A DNA stretch of 64,000 bases from Coniella vitis (GCA_011317545.1 WUJK01000008.1:1364001-1428000); one strand, 5' to 3'; counted from the first letter of the stretch, positions 9,968 to 23,140 are shown. Notes: generated by a model not told the origin, from the letters alone. Numbers and translations: made by a program.

Positions 9968-12668
9968 ATGGCGAGCCCACCCGCCACCTCGAATCAGCCG
10001 GCCAACTTCTTGCCGTCGGTCCGAGCAGCCTCAGAAAAGAAGATGGGCATGCTGCACCACATCTCACCTACCAATCATGGCTGGCATGGAGACGTGAGGA
10101 AAAGGTCTGTTCCCCTCGTGTTTCTATCTGAAAGCAAAAGGAGCCCACAAGATTAATGGTTTCCAGGTACACTGACTTCCTGGTCAACGAGATCCGCAAG
10201 GATGGCCAGGTTCTCCACCTCCTTGATTATAATGTGGTTCAGCGACCTGGTGATGAGGTATGCAGCTTTTTATCTTTTGCTTTTTCGCATGAGAGCTGAC
10301 TTTCGTACAGATGTCAACTCCCTCACACAAGCAGGGCACCTCCACGTCCGCCAAAGGGGGGGATGCTGCGGTTCCCACTGTCACTGCAGAAGACGAGAAG
10401 GCCCTACGAGAGCTTCTGGGCGATGCCACAGCCTTACAAGTCAAGGAGTTGTTTCAACGCGTCATCGCGTCTGGCATGACGCGTCTGGATCCGAAAGCGA
10501 ATAGCATCAAGTTTCCGTCCATGGAACGCGAGATTCGAGGCCGCGTTCATCATGTATGTGGACCGCGTCTTTCCAAGCGCGTATAGTTTCATTACTAACA
10601 GGCGCAGGAAATTCGTCGAATCTTCCAATCGAGAATTGATACCGAGACTGATGGTGATGGCGTTATTGTCGCCGTCCCTGCCCACCCGCATTCAGTCAGG
10701 CAACCTCGCGGTAGAGGCGGCGGCGGCGGCGGCAAAAACAGTCGCAGTAATCAAATTTCCTTCAAGAAACAGGGAGGTGATTACCTGCACTTCACTCTCT
10801 TCAAGGAAAACAAAGACACCATGGAGGCTGTGAACCATATCGCACGGATTGTCAAAACCAGGTCCACGAACTTTGGCTTCGCCGGCACCAAAGATCGTCG
10901 TGCTGCCACCGTTCAGCGTGTCAGCGTCTTTCGCATTCACCACGAGAATCTTGACGTTATCAACGGACAGTTCCCAGGACTGAAGATGGGCGACTACAAG
11001 TATAGCCCATATCCCATCCAGCTAGGTGATCACGGCGGTAATGAATTCAACATCACCATCAAGAATGTCGAAGTCAGCCACGGCGCGGAGTGCTCGCTTG
11101 AACGTCGCGTCCAGCTCACGAAGCAAGCTGTCGAAACCGCTGTGATTGAGATCACAAAACATGGCTTCATCAATTACTTTGGTTTGCAGCGGTTCGGCAC
11201 CCACGCACTAGGCACCCACGAGCTCGGCAAGCTCATCCTTATGGAACGCTTCTCCGATGCCATCGATGGCATTCTGCACGTTGACGATGATTTCAAAACT
11301 CAAGTTATCGCGGGCGCTGTGGTGGAAACGCCCGCCAACCGTGACGAACTCAACCGAGTCCGAGCCATTGTTCATTTTCGGCGCTCCGATACAAGCGCTG
11401 CGCTGCGTGTCTTGCCCAAACGCTTCTCGGCTGAAACTAGCATTATTCAGCACCTGGATAAACAGCCGCATGACTTCCAAGGTGCACTCCGGACGATTTC
11501 GCGTGGTATGCGCAGCTTGTACCTTCATGCCTACCAGTCGTATGTCTGGAACCACGTCGCTTCGTATCGATGGGCCAAGTACGGCTCCAAGGTCATTGCG
11601 GGGGATCTCATCCTGATCAGCCTCACAAATGGCGGTGACGGCGACGGCGACGATGAGTCAGAGTTTCAAAAAGCCCGTGCTCTTTCCGCCGAGGAGGCAG
11701 ATAGCGGCAAGTATACCATATTCGATGTAGTCTTGCCCGGACCTGGTTTCGATGTCATTTACCCGGCAAATGATGTGGGCGAATTCTACGTCGAATTCAT
11801 GGCTCGTCCAGAGAACGGACAATTGGATCCCCACAACATGAGGCGCTCTAAGAAAGACTTCACCGTAAGTGGCAACTACCGTCCTGTGGTCAGCCGCCTC
11901 AAAGGAGAGACACAGTGGGAGGTTCGCACCTACGTCAACGAAAACGACCAAATGGTTCCAACAGACCTTGACCTCATCGAGATGAGGAAGGCTGCAGCAG
12001 CAGCAAAAGCAGGAACCATGAAGGAAGACGTTGCCGTTGCCGAGAGTAGCGCGCCCACAACTGGCAATGGAGTCAAGACTACGGAAAGACGCCGGCAGAG
12101 GGACGACCCTGAGGTCGGACTTCGCACCGGCGAAGGCTGGACTCTGGCATCTGAGAATGACAGTTCTAAGAGGATCAAGCTGGACACTGAGTCGCGGCCA
12201 GACACCCCCGAGTCTCTTGATACGCGCGACCCGCATGGTGGCGGTGCTCCGCTGTGGACCGATTGTGTGAAACCTGTTCGCAACCCCTTAGTTGCCGCTC
12301 TCGCTGCATCTGCTACAGACGCTGATGGCTCGTCCTCGGACGACGACACTGGAAAGACGGAGACTTCGATCGAAGAAGTCCCGGCCAGTGTTCCCGCAAC
12401 TGCAGGGGTCAATACTTTGCCTCCCAAAGAGGCTATTCAAGTTAAGCCCACGACAAACAACCTTCTACAGGACGCTTCCCGCCCTCCTCGGGATGCCTTC
12501 CATGCATTCACCCAACCCGATCTCAGTGGACACACAGAGGATGAGATTCAGATTGCCGTCGTGTTGCGATTCAGCTTGAGCACGAGCGCCTATGCTACCG
12601 TTGTCCTGCGGGAACTTATGGCTGAAATTGTACCAGAGGAGCCTGGCAGCCCTCTATATCCCAAATGA
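9968..12668 (+). CDS. PUS7: TruD-family tRNA/mRNA pseudouridine synthase Pus7
   Basis: Pus7 isomerises uridine to pseudouridine in tRNA, U2 snRNA and mRNA. Four exons, 9968-10104, 10167-10257, 10311-10553 and 10602-12668, join with consistent phases to 845 residues. The last acceptor is ambiguous: CAG at 10605-10607 would also stay in frame and remove two residues. The catalytic aspartate is about D255 in FGFAGTKDRRAATVQR. Other TruD signatures are YTDFLVNEI, GFINYFGLQRFGTHALGTHE, LYLHAYQSYVWN and LPGPGFDVIYPAND. There is a poly-glycine stretch after VRQPRGR in exon 4. An acidic, S/T-rich insert occupies roughly residues 620-790, between the last catalytic-domain motifs and the C-terminal segment IQIAVVLRFSLSTSAYATVV. 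Family assignment is firm. Confidence 0.95.
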
Positions 12669-13670
12669 TACCAAGCCCAGGGAAAGGGGTTGAAAAGACA
12701 GATGGGTCCTTTCCATTTCGCCGACTGCTATCAGCTTTGCAAGATGTGACAAACAAAGCATCTTTGTGACGAATAACAGCACATCGGCGCACTCACCATG
12801 ATGATGCTGCGGCGCATTACCATCTCAATCTACCCTTGCTTGATCAAGGCCTGTCTTTTCCCGCCAAGTGCAGTTCCAATTCTATTTCTGATTTGGAATA
12901 TAGTTCACTATCTGTTTGGAGACTCAGCAATACCTGTACCACAAGGTCCACCTCATTTGACCGGCTTGGATCCTGTCTTGCCATTTCTTTTTCCGTCTGT
13001 TCCTCACAATGGATCTTTCCGAGCTGCATATAAGCGACACTTGTACAATATGGCCCTTGGCCTTGGACAAATAGGAGGCAATTCTCTTACTTCTGTATTT
13101 GGGGAGACGAGTGAGGCATTTGCATTGTCAGATGATACCTGTTTCAGAACTTTCCTGTTGTTGTTTTTTTTTTCTTTTTTTTTTCCGGCTGCTTCCTGTA
13201 CCTGCCACATCTTCATTTCTGTCTTGAAAGCTCAGATTATCATCATGCATCCACAAACTCGTTCTTGTAGTTTGGATGATGATGATGGCTGATGGTGTTT
13301 GTTTCTAAACGCCATTCATCTCAATTTCCTGTACTCAGGGACACAGTTGGACATCTTTACTCTGTCTGGTGTCCCTTTGGAACTGGGCAACAGTTCTTCC
13401 ACCATTTTCCTTCACTCATCTGCATTCTGCTGTTCGTTCCTTGGCCATTTGGATCTGATCCTTGTCCAGGTTGGGACTCATGAGTTCTTGGAAAACTGTT
13501 TGGAATGCTCCCGATAGCCACGCTCCACTCTCCTCTTGAGCTTGAGCTATTCTGGATGGAACAAGAGAAAGGCTGGAGTAGGATCTTGGGTTTTTTTTAC
13601 TCCTGTCAACCCATATGATGCCCGCGCATTTGTCAAGGTGGAGGAGAAATGGGAAATGATCTCGACGATT

Positions 13671-13684
13671 CCCCCCCCCCCCCC
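13671..13684. repeat. C14 homopolymer
   Basis: A run of 14 cytosines in the 3' flank of PUS7. Confidence 0.9.
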
Positions 13685-14225
13685 ATCCTGCTTGGAGATG
13701 AATTGGAGAGAAAGGACATTTTGTGTGGGATGGCACGGTTTGGTTTTGTTTTCGGGCATGTTTCGCAAATACCCCTTTCTTTTGTATGATGTTTTTATAC
13801 GTCGTGGGAAGAAGCGAAGCATGTGTTGGGGAGGGTATGTGAGGAAAACTGCACACAAGCCAAAGTCGGCTGGACAAGACAACTACCTACGCAGCTACAA
13901 AGGCGATTGTAGTCAGCATCAGCACTGTATTGTACATAATTCATGGGTAAACAAGATCGTCTTGTTACAACATCTTGACTTTATAAGCCATCACCAAAAG
14001 CAAGCAGACATCACAAGATTTAGGTGATATGGATGGAATAGAGCCCTAATGACTTAAAGTTCTCATGTCTCAACCTTTAGCCTTGAGCACAGAATTGAAT
14101 GTCAATATAAGCAGAATTCCTTCGTAAACATTGGGTAATGTATTTCGATTTTCATGTTCTTGAGTCCGACTGTCCCAATGCCCAAGCCAAAATAAACCAC
14201 GTCCGTATGCACCATACGCCGTAAG

Positions 14226-14245
14226 TACGTCCCTTTACGGACGTA
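14226..14245. repeat. small perfect inverted repeat
   Basis: TACGTCC and GGACGTA form a perfect 7-bp stem around a 6-nt loop. It lies in the MKK2 3' flank, about 650 bp from that gene's stop. No U-run follows and its role is unknown. Confidence 0.5.
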
Positions 14246-14890
14246 AAAACACAGTCCAAGTTCAATCCCAAAAATTCATATCATGCCAAGTGCTGAATCT
14301 CAAGACAGGGCAGAGCAAACTGATTCCACACTCATGTCCAAATTGCTTACCTTACTTGCCTGCTTGCCTGCCAATACACTTGCCTGCTTACAACGCTACA
14401 AAGCGGCAACGAAAATGAATCCATGGTCCAAGAATCCAGCACATCTCTGGCTTTGACTCGTTTGTGCTGTTTGCTTGTCATTCCCCCTCCCTCCAGAAGA
14501 GAAAAAGGGAAAAAAAGAAGAAAAAAAAAAAGTAAATCCCGACCTTTCCACGTTGTTCGTGGAGTGTTGTTGATGAGGTTCGAGAGGCGGCTTCCTGGCC
14601 TATCGTTGTGACTTGTGTACACGCGCGTACTAATGTGCGCACGCGAGAGCCAGAGCGAGAATATGCGCTGAGAGCTTTGTACTTTTTGACGGCCGTCTTC
14701 TTCTCATCTATCGCTCGCGAGAATGTCCCTGGTCCGTCTCTCTCCCAAAGATTTGTACATTTTGTCCCCACTGCCCAAGGGCAAAATCACTCCAACTTGG
14801 GTCATTTTCTCATGGTGCCACGGTGCTACGATGACAGTAAGCAACGAGCCAGGGTAACCATGAACTCCTCCTCAAGCGTGCTCGAGTACT

Positions 14891-16552
14891 CTATCTCGAG
14901 TTCTTGGGATCGTCCCAGCCCCAGACTTGTGATAGGTATTTGCCCATGTTGACTCGTTTAGTCTTGAGCTCAATCATCCAAGGGTGCTCTAGCATCTTCC
15001 AGGGCATGCCTCGGCGTTTCGCGTCTTTCTCGAGACTATACGAATGAGTTAGTTTAACACAGCCAAAGAGCAAGAATGCGCGAACCCGGGAAAACAAAAA
15101 AGGTGTACTTACCAGCTCTCAATAAAGTGTTTGAAATTGTCGCTCCAGAATATGCCAGCATCTGGTTCATCTTTCAGCTTGGGAATGGGTTGTTGCACGA
15201 TATAGGTCAGGAGATCAATCAGACCAGCCCTTGGTTGCATCTCCGTGCCATCTGCCGGGAAGGGGAAACGATGCTGTGCCACCTCGAGTAAAGTAACACC
15301 CGTAGACCACACGTCCGAGGTGATGGTATATGTCTGGCCTGTTATACGCTCAGGAGCCATGTAGTAACTGGTTCCAATGAATGTGTTGGCTTCGCCCTTC
15401 GTTCCAAAATCTCCAGAGACACCAAAGTCGCATAGCTTGACCTCGCCATTGCGGCAGAGAAGTATATTGGAGGGCTTGATGTCACGGTGCAGGATGCGCT
15501 TGGCTTCAAGGTAAGTGAGACCCTGGAGCACGCCTTCGGCAATTTTGCCAAGAACTTTTTCGCCCGTCCGTCCACCCAACCGCTTGACTTCCTTGTAAAT
15601 GCTGTCCAGGGATCCTCCCTCGCAAAATTCCATGGCAATGGAGATGGTCGCGGTCGAAGGCTCGAGGAAACCGCCATAGTATCTGCAAATGTGATCCGAA
15701 GCGCAGCCCTTGTTGAAGTTTATTTCTCGTAGAATTTGTTTCTTGACGTCCGGGTCTGGGTTGGTTGTTATGACCTAGGAGCCGGAACGTTAGGGTACTT
15801 GAACAAGAAAAGGGTCCTCCTTGAATGAGTACTCGTTGGCTTACCTTGAGAGCAAAAATGGTCTTGCCTCCCTTGAGCTGACAGCGTGTGACAGCGCCGC
15901 CTGCTCCTTCGCCCAGTCCGCCGAGCTCTATGATTCGGTTCTCCTGGCTTGCAATTCTCCAGCCCTCGTCATCGAGATCCTCCACATCCAGGTTTCTGAA
16001 TCTCTCCAGTGTGACCTCATCCATTGCTCTTTCCAAGCCGTGCATACTGTCCTGTCGTGACATGTCGAGGCCGCCTTCGCTCGCGTTCGAGTACATGGAC
16101 CCGGCGGCGCTCTGAGGGTCCGGGGTGCCGTGTTTACCACCCAGGCCATATTGTGACACAAAGGAGAGATTCGAGTACTGGGAACCGGCCGAGGTGGGGT
16201 TGCTTCCACGGCCGCCAAAGCTGTCGGTGCGACTGTGTGCGGCGCTAATCTCGCTGCCGCTGCTAGCACTCTGGCCTGGAGGTATGATGGAGCGACCAGG
16301 CTGCTGCTCGGGTGGGGGGCCGACGCTGCCTTTGGGAGTTGCGATGTTGAGTGTGGGCAAGGCGGGTCTGGATGGTTTCTTGGGCTGTGGAGGACCCCCA
16401 ACCGGGTTGCCAACGGGTTTCACGGCCGAGTTTGTCGGTATGGCAAGACCAAGTCTGGGTGTGCGTGCACCACCGCCCCGTGCACCGGGTATGGCGGGGC
16501 GAAGGAGGGGTGCTGGGGCGTTCATGATGGGCACAGGATTGGCTGACTGCAT
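14891..16552 (-). CDS. MKK2: MAP kinase kinase of the cell-wall integrity pathway (Mkk1/Mkk2 type)
   Basis: This dual-specificity kinase sits between Bck1-type MAPKKK and Slt2/Mps1-type MAPK. Exons 16552-15845, 15774-15113 and 15035-14891 join in phase to 504 residues. Introns are 71 and 77 bp with GTAAGC/GTAAGT donors. The N-terminal 200 residues are P/G/S-rich with docking-like basic patches. The kinase domain follows, with lysine K236 in IFALKV, HRDIKPSNIL (catalytic D334) and DFGVSGD (D352). The activation segment runs from GVSGDF through GEANTFIGTSYYMAPER; S356, T361 and T367 are candidate phosphosites. The junctions restore ALKVITTNPDPDV and FIESCLEKDAKRRG. A second ATG at 16525 (MNAPAPLLRP) fits homologous N-termini well and may be the true start. 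The upstream in-frame TTG is not a credible start. Confidence 0.94.
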
Positions 16553-18829
16553 TGCGGTGGGTATATCTAGAGATCGGAGCTGCTTTTGGGCATTGGAGTC
16601 AATGAACCGTACCTTGCGAGTAGGGAATATACGGTGCAAAGTGGGTGGTTCAGCCAACTGGAGGCAGCTCTTCGTTGAAGACAGATAACAAGCCGGGTAA
16701 AGGGACGGAAAAAGGAGGGAGACGACTTACAGGTGCACCCGCTTGGTCACCGCTGTTGCTTGCCTGATCGTACATCATGCGGCAAGCAACAAGCAACAAC
16801 AATAGTAACAACGAGTCGAGAGCTGAACGGGCAGTGGTTGGTGGGTCGGTACAGGACGAGCGACGAGGCTGAGAACAAGCGTCCGCCAGACCGTTGGACA
16901 AGCCGCGTGTGTCTTTGTCTTTCGGCTAGTTGGGCGTTAGCGGCGAGCTGCTGCCGACGAACGACGGCGATCTCTGGGCAGTGGAAAGTGGGTGGTGCGG
17001 CCTGGATTGCCTGGATTTGCCTGGGTGGGCGGTTTGGAAAGACGGGATGACAGAGCGAGCGAGGAGGGTTGCGGCGGTTTGCGTAGGCTGAGACGGGAGG
17101 AACACGCGTCGGAAGCCCCAGCAAGGAAAGCTTGTTGCCGGCAGATTTCGAGAAAGCTTGTTTGCGGGTGGCCACGCCAGGGCAAAGTGGTGTGGAATGG
17201 ACCTCGAGAGGACTGGCGAGGAGAGGATGGGATGGAATGGGAAGTTGGGCAGTGAACGATGAGATGGGGTCGTCGGGGCCGTGGCTTGGTTTTAGCAAAA
17301 AGGCAAAGCAGCGGCATGAAGTGCTAGAGATTGGGGGGCTTGGCTGCAGCAGCATGCTACCTTCCTGCTGCAAGCCAGGGGTCACCCCTCCAAGCCACCC
17401 TGCCAGACTGCCAGGCCGCCCTACCCATTCTGCCTGTACTATTACGAAGCCAGCCAGCCCAGCAAACCGGGCACTAGCACTATGTAATAGTACACCGCAC
17501 TATAACGTAGTAAGGCAAGAGCAGCAGTGTCATCAGCAATGGCAGCCGAAGCCCAGGGAGCTTGGACGCTAAACCCGCGGTGGCCCCCCGCTGAGGCAAA
17601 AGGGTTCAGTGTGCGTGTGTGGCCGCGTATTGCAGGGGTACTAGGCGGGGACCAAATTGGAGCCAGCCTGCTTCAGAACCAGTTGAACACGGCTCCAGTG
17701 CGGCCACAGCGGCTGCTCCATTATGCGCAATCATGCTCAGGGCACATTTGGTGCTGGCATTTGGTCTTGTCTGGATCTGCTTGGCTCACCTGTCCATGAG
17801 AGGCAGTCCGTTGCTGCTAGACTTGTTGCGACACGGCACGACATGCCGCACGACGACACGACCCGAGACGGACCGAGTGGGGGAAATCTTCCGTCGCATG
17901 ACCCGAGGTGCGGACCCGAAAATGCAAACGCCCATATACATACAGGGAGAGAGAGAAAAGGGAGGATTCAACATTAGGGGCGAAGCCGTAGCCGCAGCCT
18001 CGCACAGATCCACCTGTCAATCCACCTGGCCGTCCCAAAAGCTGACTGCGCCGGCAAGCTGGCAACAGCTGGTCCAAGCTGATCACGTTTGGCAAGCTCT
18101 CTAGCTTCAGCTCTGCCATGTCGTACCCATGTACTGCCCCTTCATTGCTGAATCAACGACCATCGTGCATCGCTTTGGCGAAAACCGTTGGTCGCCCGTC
18201 CGGACAGGAGGCGGAAATATCATATGTGACGAGCGTGATGGCTGGTCCACGGCCCTGCATGAGAGCAGAAGCGATCGACTTGCTTGCCTCGGCTCTGGTC
18301 TCCACTGTTGAGGTGTTCCCCGTTGATGCCGTAATTCTCGGTAGCGTGCTGCTGTGCTGTGCTGTACATGGTACATCTTCGCCAGGGCCTATTGCATTCG
18401 TCCAGGCCATCCTGGCCCCTTTCCGTGACACCTTGCAACAGGGGCTCGGCTCACTAGCCAGCAATGCCTATTGCCTAGGTACTATAGCACTCCTGTTGGT
18501 TTCGGCTGGAGTGGCAGTGGGTGTGCGCTACTGCCGACTTTAGGCGCGCGTCTGCCCTACACTGCATCCGGGTGGACCCTGCTCTCTGCTAGCGGCGCTT
18601 AGCCCACTGCGCACTGCAACCGCATTGGCTCTGCCGGGCCCGCTGAACAGGGTGGGCAAATCTTTTTGGTCGCGATCCCTGTCGAAACTTTTCTCTCAAC
18701 CACCAACGCCTCTTTTCACTTGGCCAAAATTTCACAGAGACAGTCCCCAACGCACACGCAACGGCACAAGCGAGATCCAACGTCAGGCGCCAGCCACAGT
18801 CTATCCAGCGTCTGAGTTTCTGGTCAGAG
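16553..18829. promoter_or_regulatory. divergent intergenic region MKK2 / DBP8
   Basis: 2.3 kb lies between divergent start codons. The MKK2-proximal part contains a likely long 5' leader; a GTAAGT on the minus strand near 16724-16729 could be the donor of a 5' UTR intron. Several open frames exist (for example 17619-18104 and 18118-18543, plus), but they lack family signatures and introns. Confidence 0.45.
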
Positions 18830-20647
18830 ATGCCAGCTAGGACGAAAGGGGCAGCCCCAGAGGCTGTCACAGACAGCTCAGCGTCTGCTTCAGGGTCTGA
18901 GATAGATGCAATCTCTCAGACCAGCGAGAACGCCAGTCAAGAGGATGAGAGCGACCAGGAAAGCGATTCCGATTCGCTCGACAGCGCTGCTCCACGCAAG
19001 AGAAGGAGGCTGTCCCCAGAGGCCGATAAGGCTGCTGAAGTCGACGGAGATGAGCAAGATGAGGACAGCGACGACGATGAGAATGGCCGAGACACAGTCT
19101 CCAAACCGCCCGTCGTCTCCTTCATCAGCGCCCCCTCGCGCATCAAGAAGAAAAATGCAGCCAGTGGTGCGCCCCTCACGATGCAGAAACCGGCTGCGCA
19201 ACCCATTGCTACGCCCGTCGATGCACTTGCAGATGCGGCCACCACGGCGCCGACCGATCCAAACACCACCTTTGAGTCGCTCGGCGTGCACCCTTGGCTG
19301 GTCCGGTCTCTGACCAACATGGCCATCCGCAGACCAACCGGCATCCAGAAGGGCTGTATCCCCGAGATCCTCAAGGGCAAGGACTGCATCGGTGGCAGTC
19401 GAACTGGTTCCGGAAAGACGGTTGCCTTTGCCGTGCCTATCTTGCAGAAATGGGCTGAAGACCCCTCGGCCATCTTTGCCGTCGTCTTGACCCCTACTCG
19501 GTATGTTTCGCACCGTCTCATTGACCCATTCGTCAAGAGGCCAAACATGAGCCGTCACCGGATCCATCACTAACACGCCAACAGCGAACTCGCTCTTCAA
19601 ATGTACGAGCAATTCAAAGCAATTTCTTCCCCACAGACCCTCAAAGCCGTCCTCATCACAGGCGGCGCCGACATGCGCGCCCAGGCTATTGCCCTCGCCG
19701 AGCGCCCGCACGTCGTCATCGCCACGCCAGGCCGTCTGGCAGACCACATCCGGACCTCGGGCGAAGACACCATCTGCGGCCTGCGCCGCGTCAAATTCGT
19801 CGTCTTTGACGAAGCAGACCGCCTGCTCGCCGCCGGACCAGGCAGCATGCTGCCCGACATTGCCGAATGCCTCGACGTCCTCCCGCCCTCAGAAGACCGC
19901 CAAACGCTGCTTTTCACCGCAACAGTCACGCCCGAAGTCCGCCTCGCAAAGGACAAGCCCCGCGCTCCAGGCAAGCCCCCGGTATTCGTCTGCGAGGTCG
20001 ACACCCAAGTCATGGCGATTCCCCCAGGGCTCCGGCAAATGTACCTCCAAGTCCCCGTCACCCACCGGGAGCACTACCTCCATGTCTTCCTGCAAACCCC
20101 GTCCAACGAGTCCAAGTCTATCATCATTTTCACAAATCGCACCGCCACAGCAAACTACCTCCACCACTTACTCCACCTCCTCGACCACAAAGTCACCTCC
20201 CTCCACTCCCAACTGCCCCAACGCCAACGCATCGATAACCTCTCCCGCTTCCGCGCAGCCGCAGCCCGCATCCTCGTCGCCACCGACGTCGCGGCCCGCG
20301 GTCTCGACATCCCCGAGGTCAGCACGGTGATCAACTACGACATCCCACGCGACCCAGACGTCTACATTCACCGTGTAGGTCGTACCGCACGTGCGGGCCG
20401 GAAAGGTGACTCTGTGACATTTGTAGGCCAGCGGGATGTGGAGCTCGTCCAGGCGATTGAGGCGCGTGTGGGTCGGGAGATGATTAAATGGGAGGAGGAA
20501 GGTGTTAATCTCGAGACGCGCGTCGTGCGTGACGCGCTCAAGGTCGTGGGTGAAAAGAGCCGCGAGGCGCTGTTGGACATTGAAGAGAGGCGCGAGGTGG
20601 GGAGCAAGAGGAAGCGTGGCAAGGTCAAGCTCAGGGCGGCTGTTTGA
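18830..20647 (+). CDS. DBP8: ATP-dependent DEAD-box RNA helicase Dbp8
   Basis: Dbp8 acts in the nucleolus in early 40S ribosomal subunit assembly. Exon 1 (18830-19500) and exon 2 (19585-20647) join inside motif Ia to restore PTRELALQ; the product is 577 residues. The 84-bp intron begins GTATGT and ends CAACAG. The first 145 residues form an acidic, serine-rich extension with basic KRRR. The core then shows the Q motif (PTGIQ near 169-173), Walker A SRTGSGKT (190-197), TPGR, DEAD (299-302), FTAT in place of the usual SAT of motif III, and HRVGRTARAG near 486. FTAT is also the Dbp8/DDX49-type motif III, which supports this subfamily over other DEAD helicases. Confidence 0.93.
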
Positions 20648-21074
20648 GAAGGACAAGAGTCCCGCTGAGGAGACCAGAGCTATTTTGTTGCCGGTTTTGC
20701 GCATATTATTTGGACATTGGGTAGCATGCTCATCCAGCATTAGACCTAAGCTGTCTGCTCCCCGAGCGCTGGCTCTAACGATATGTCTTCCGTGATCGAT
20801 ATCGATAATTGGGAAGCATGAGATGAGCTCAACAGCGCGTGGTAGGTCTGGCCATTTGTTTTAATTGCATTCGTACATATATTCATGAACATGCACAACG
20901 CTATTAAATTGCATATATACCTGCTGGTAGGCCAAGACCACTGTAACAATTCGCCCAAGTCTATGGAGAATATATTGCCATGTCTAGCTATTCAATCACA
21001 CCGCCGTCAAAGATACGTATCCAGCAGATCATACAATTGCACGTCTCCCGGGACATATCTACCATTAAACTGAC
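20648..21074. other. convergent intergenic region DBP8 / MFS
   Basis: About 430 bp of AT-richer 3' flank with no credible gene. Confidence 0.5.
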
Positions 21075-23140
21075 TCAAGATTCATCACTCTCCACAGGCG
21101 TCTCGCTATGCTCCTTCGAGGTGTCTCTCGCTTCCGTGATCTGCGCACTGTGGTCATGCGCCACCAGATTTGGATAAGGGTATTTCGCAAGCAGGGACCG
21201 CAGGACGATTGCCATAACCAGTGCAATAACCATGAAAACCATCGTGACGGCAAAGCCTGTACGATGTTCGTTTGTAGAGCCGCTTGGGAAGAGAAAAGAG
21301 CCATCTGGTGGGGTGGTAGTGCCTGTAATTAGCAGAATACGATACAGCAAGCTGAACTCTGCCTACAGGAAGTATGAAGAAAATAAAAAGGAATACAGGT
21401 AGTTGCTGAGTCTGTATCAACGGGTAAGAAAAAACGCGACACTCACAAATCGAGGCACTGTTTCCAAGAGCATTGACGATCGCTTGAGCAATCGCTCGCT
21501 TTTCTGACGGGTGAGGGACTGTACGCAAATGTCTCATTAGTTCAACGCACCAGCAACTTCATGGTGCGTTTCCATTAGATTCACTCACTCGAATTTGATA
21601 CGTATATACTGACGAGAGGGCCTGCAGAGACGAACGAAGAGTCAAATCACCGTTGCGTGACATTGTAGCTCGTAAAGCGACACTCACATGCGGCGTAAAC
21701 ACCTGCAACGCCAAAGCAAAGAAGCACATATCGTCCCGTTTTGTCCAAGACACCCAAAATGATTGCAAAGCTGACGACAGAGAGGGCGGATGCTGCCACA
21801 ATGTGCCAAGCACGCTCTTGGAAGTGATCTGAAGAGAAACAAAAGGCAAGGATGGCTACAAAGGCGCAGACGTAGATGGGTGCGGTATAGTATTGAACTT
21901 CGAAGCCCGTATAGCCGAGAGACTGGAAGGTGTGCAAAACGCGAAGTCATATCAGCAGCTTGACCTCAAAGTACCTTGTGAACTCATTGAAGCGGATGCG
22001 TCAAAAGAAACGTACCTTGACAAGTTCGGGAATGAAGTACTGGATTGTCTGGGCCCCAGTTGTCGCCATGTAAGTCAATACAAAAGCCCATGTACGCCAA
22101 TCAGTCAGGGCCATCTTGAGGGCTTCCATGTGACCAATGTCTTTGCCCGTCTGTGCATCACCGAGGTTATCCCGAGTCAATCTGGCGCTCGCCATGGCCT
22201 TTTCTTCAGGCGTGAGCCATCGCGTCGTCGAGGGGAAATCAGGCAGGGCGGAGAAAGCAAGGATGGACACCAGGCATGTGCCGGCGCCCTCAATCAAAAA
22301 CAGCCAACGCCAGCCGGCCAGCCCGCGAGCACCGTCCAAGCTTTGTAGGAGACCACCGGCAATCAGACCGCCAAACATGCCCGAGAGGGCGACAGCTGTG
22401 TAGTAGATGCTGTAGCGGCGGCCGAGTTCGGATCTCTTGTACCAGGCCGACAACAGAAAGAGCACCCCGGGAGCAAAGCTGGCCTCGAGAACGCCGAGGA
22501 GGAAGCGTAAGCCGGCGAGACTATGCGATGTTTGTACCGCGGCAACGCACATGGAGACGCCACCCCAAATAAACATGATACTCTAACGTGTGCAAGTAGG
22601 GTAAGTCGCAGTCTATGCCGTCGTAGGAGTCCATGGACCTTGAAAAGAACGTACCGGCAGGTAAATACTTGGGCGCACTCTGGTGAGGAGCATATTGGAA
22701 GGGGTCTCAAACAGCACATAGCCAATGAAGAAGACGAGAAGGGCAGTGCTGTATTCCTGGCTGGACATGTTGAGGTCGTCACCCATGCCACCCTAGAGTG
22801 AGAGTAATATTGTCAGGCCCGGGCACAACGGTGAGCACAAGGAAATCTACTGGCAACAAATGGCTGACCGTGTATGCATTTCCAATGTTGCTGCGGTCGA
22901 GCTAGAGGTGTGCCACGGCATATCAGCGCGGGTCATGTAATTTGATACACCTTGGCATGAATGGCGACTTACGTAGCTGAAGAGGTACATGATCCAGACA
23001 GTGGGAATTAACCGCATATCGATTTTGCGGACGACAGCGCGCTCCGCATCTGCCGAAATAGCTGTGGAAGTCCCATCAGGACGGTCTTCGACGTGAGAAG
23101 GCGCCGGCTCGTTGGTCGCTTTGCTCACCGTTCGATCCAT
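21075..23140 (-). CDS. MFS transporter, allantoate permease (Dal5) type, eight exons
   Basis: This is a plasma-membrane symporter of the anion:cation symporter branch of the major facilitator superfamily; substrates in that group include allantoate, nicotinate and other organic acids. Exons are 23140-22973, 22901-22869, 22792-22655, 22582-22016, 21922-21688, 21621-21589, 21518-21447 and 21322-21075. All seven junctions keep phase and give 497 residues. The joined protein has MYLFSYLDRSNIGNAYTGGM after TM1, the family hallmark. It then has RFLLGVLEASFAPGVLFLLSAW, GWRWLFLIEG, and PSEKRAIAQAIVNALGNSAS before the last helices. The 33-bp exons 2 and 6 are unusually small. The TM11-12 region (exon 8, CTTTPPDGSFLFPSG) is less typical of the family, so the last junction is the least certain. 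The substrate cannot be inferred. Confidence 0.88.

Larger units (their letters stand above)
12669..14890. other. convergent intergenic region PUS7 / MKK2
   Basis: 2.2 kb lies between two convergent stop codons. It contains T-rich tracts near 13160-13190, a C14 run at 13671-13684, an A-rich tract at 14509-14532 and a small hairpin at 14226-14245. Short open frames on both strands have the composition of these tracts and match no family. Long 3' UTRs probably take up part of it. Confidence 0.5.

Noticed and set aside
12798..13292. 164-residue plus-strand frame after PUS7
   Set aside because: The sequence is dominated by translated T-rich tracts (long Phe runs) in the PUS7 3' flank; no family signature.
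17619..18104. 161-residue plus-strand frame between MKK2 and DBP8
   Set aside because: Overlaps other frames of similar quality and has no recognisable motif; more likely leader or promoter DNA.
18118..18543. 141-residue plus-strand frame with two hydrophobic stretches
   Set aside because: Hydrophobic segments alone are weak evidence. Opposite-strand frames are equally open and no family is recognised, so it is left as intergenic.
19689..20330. 213-residue S/P/T-rich plus-strand frame
   Set aside because: Out-of-frame shadow of DBP8 caused by its C-rich third codon positions.
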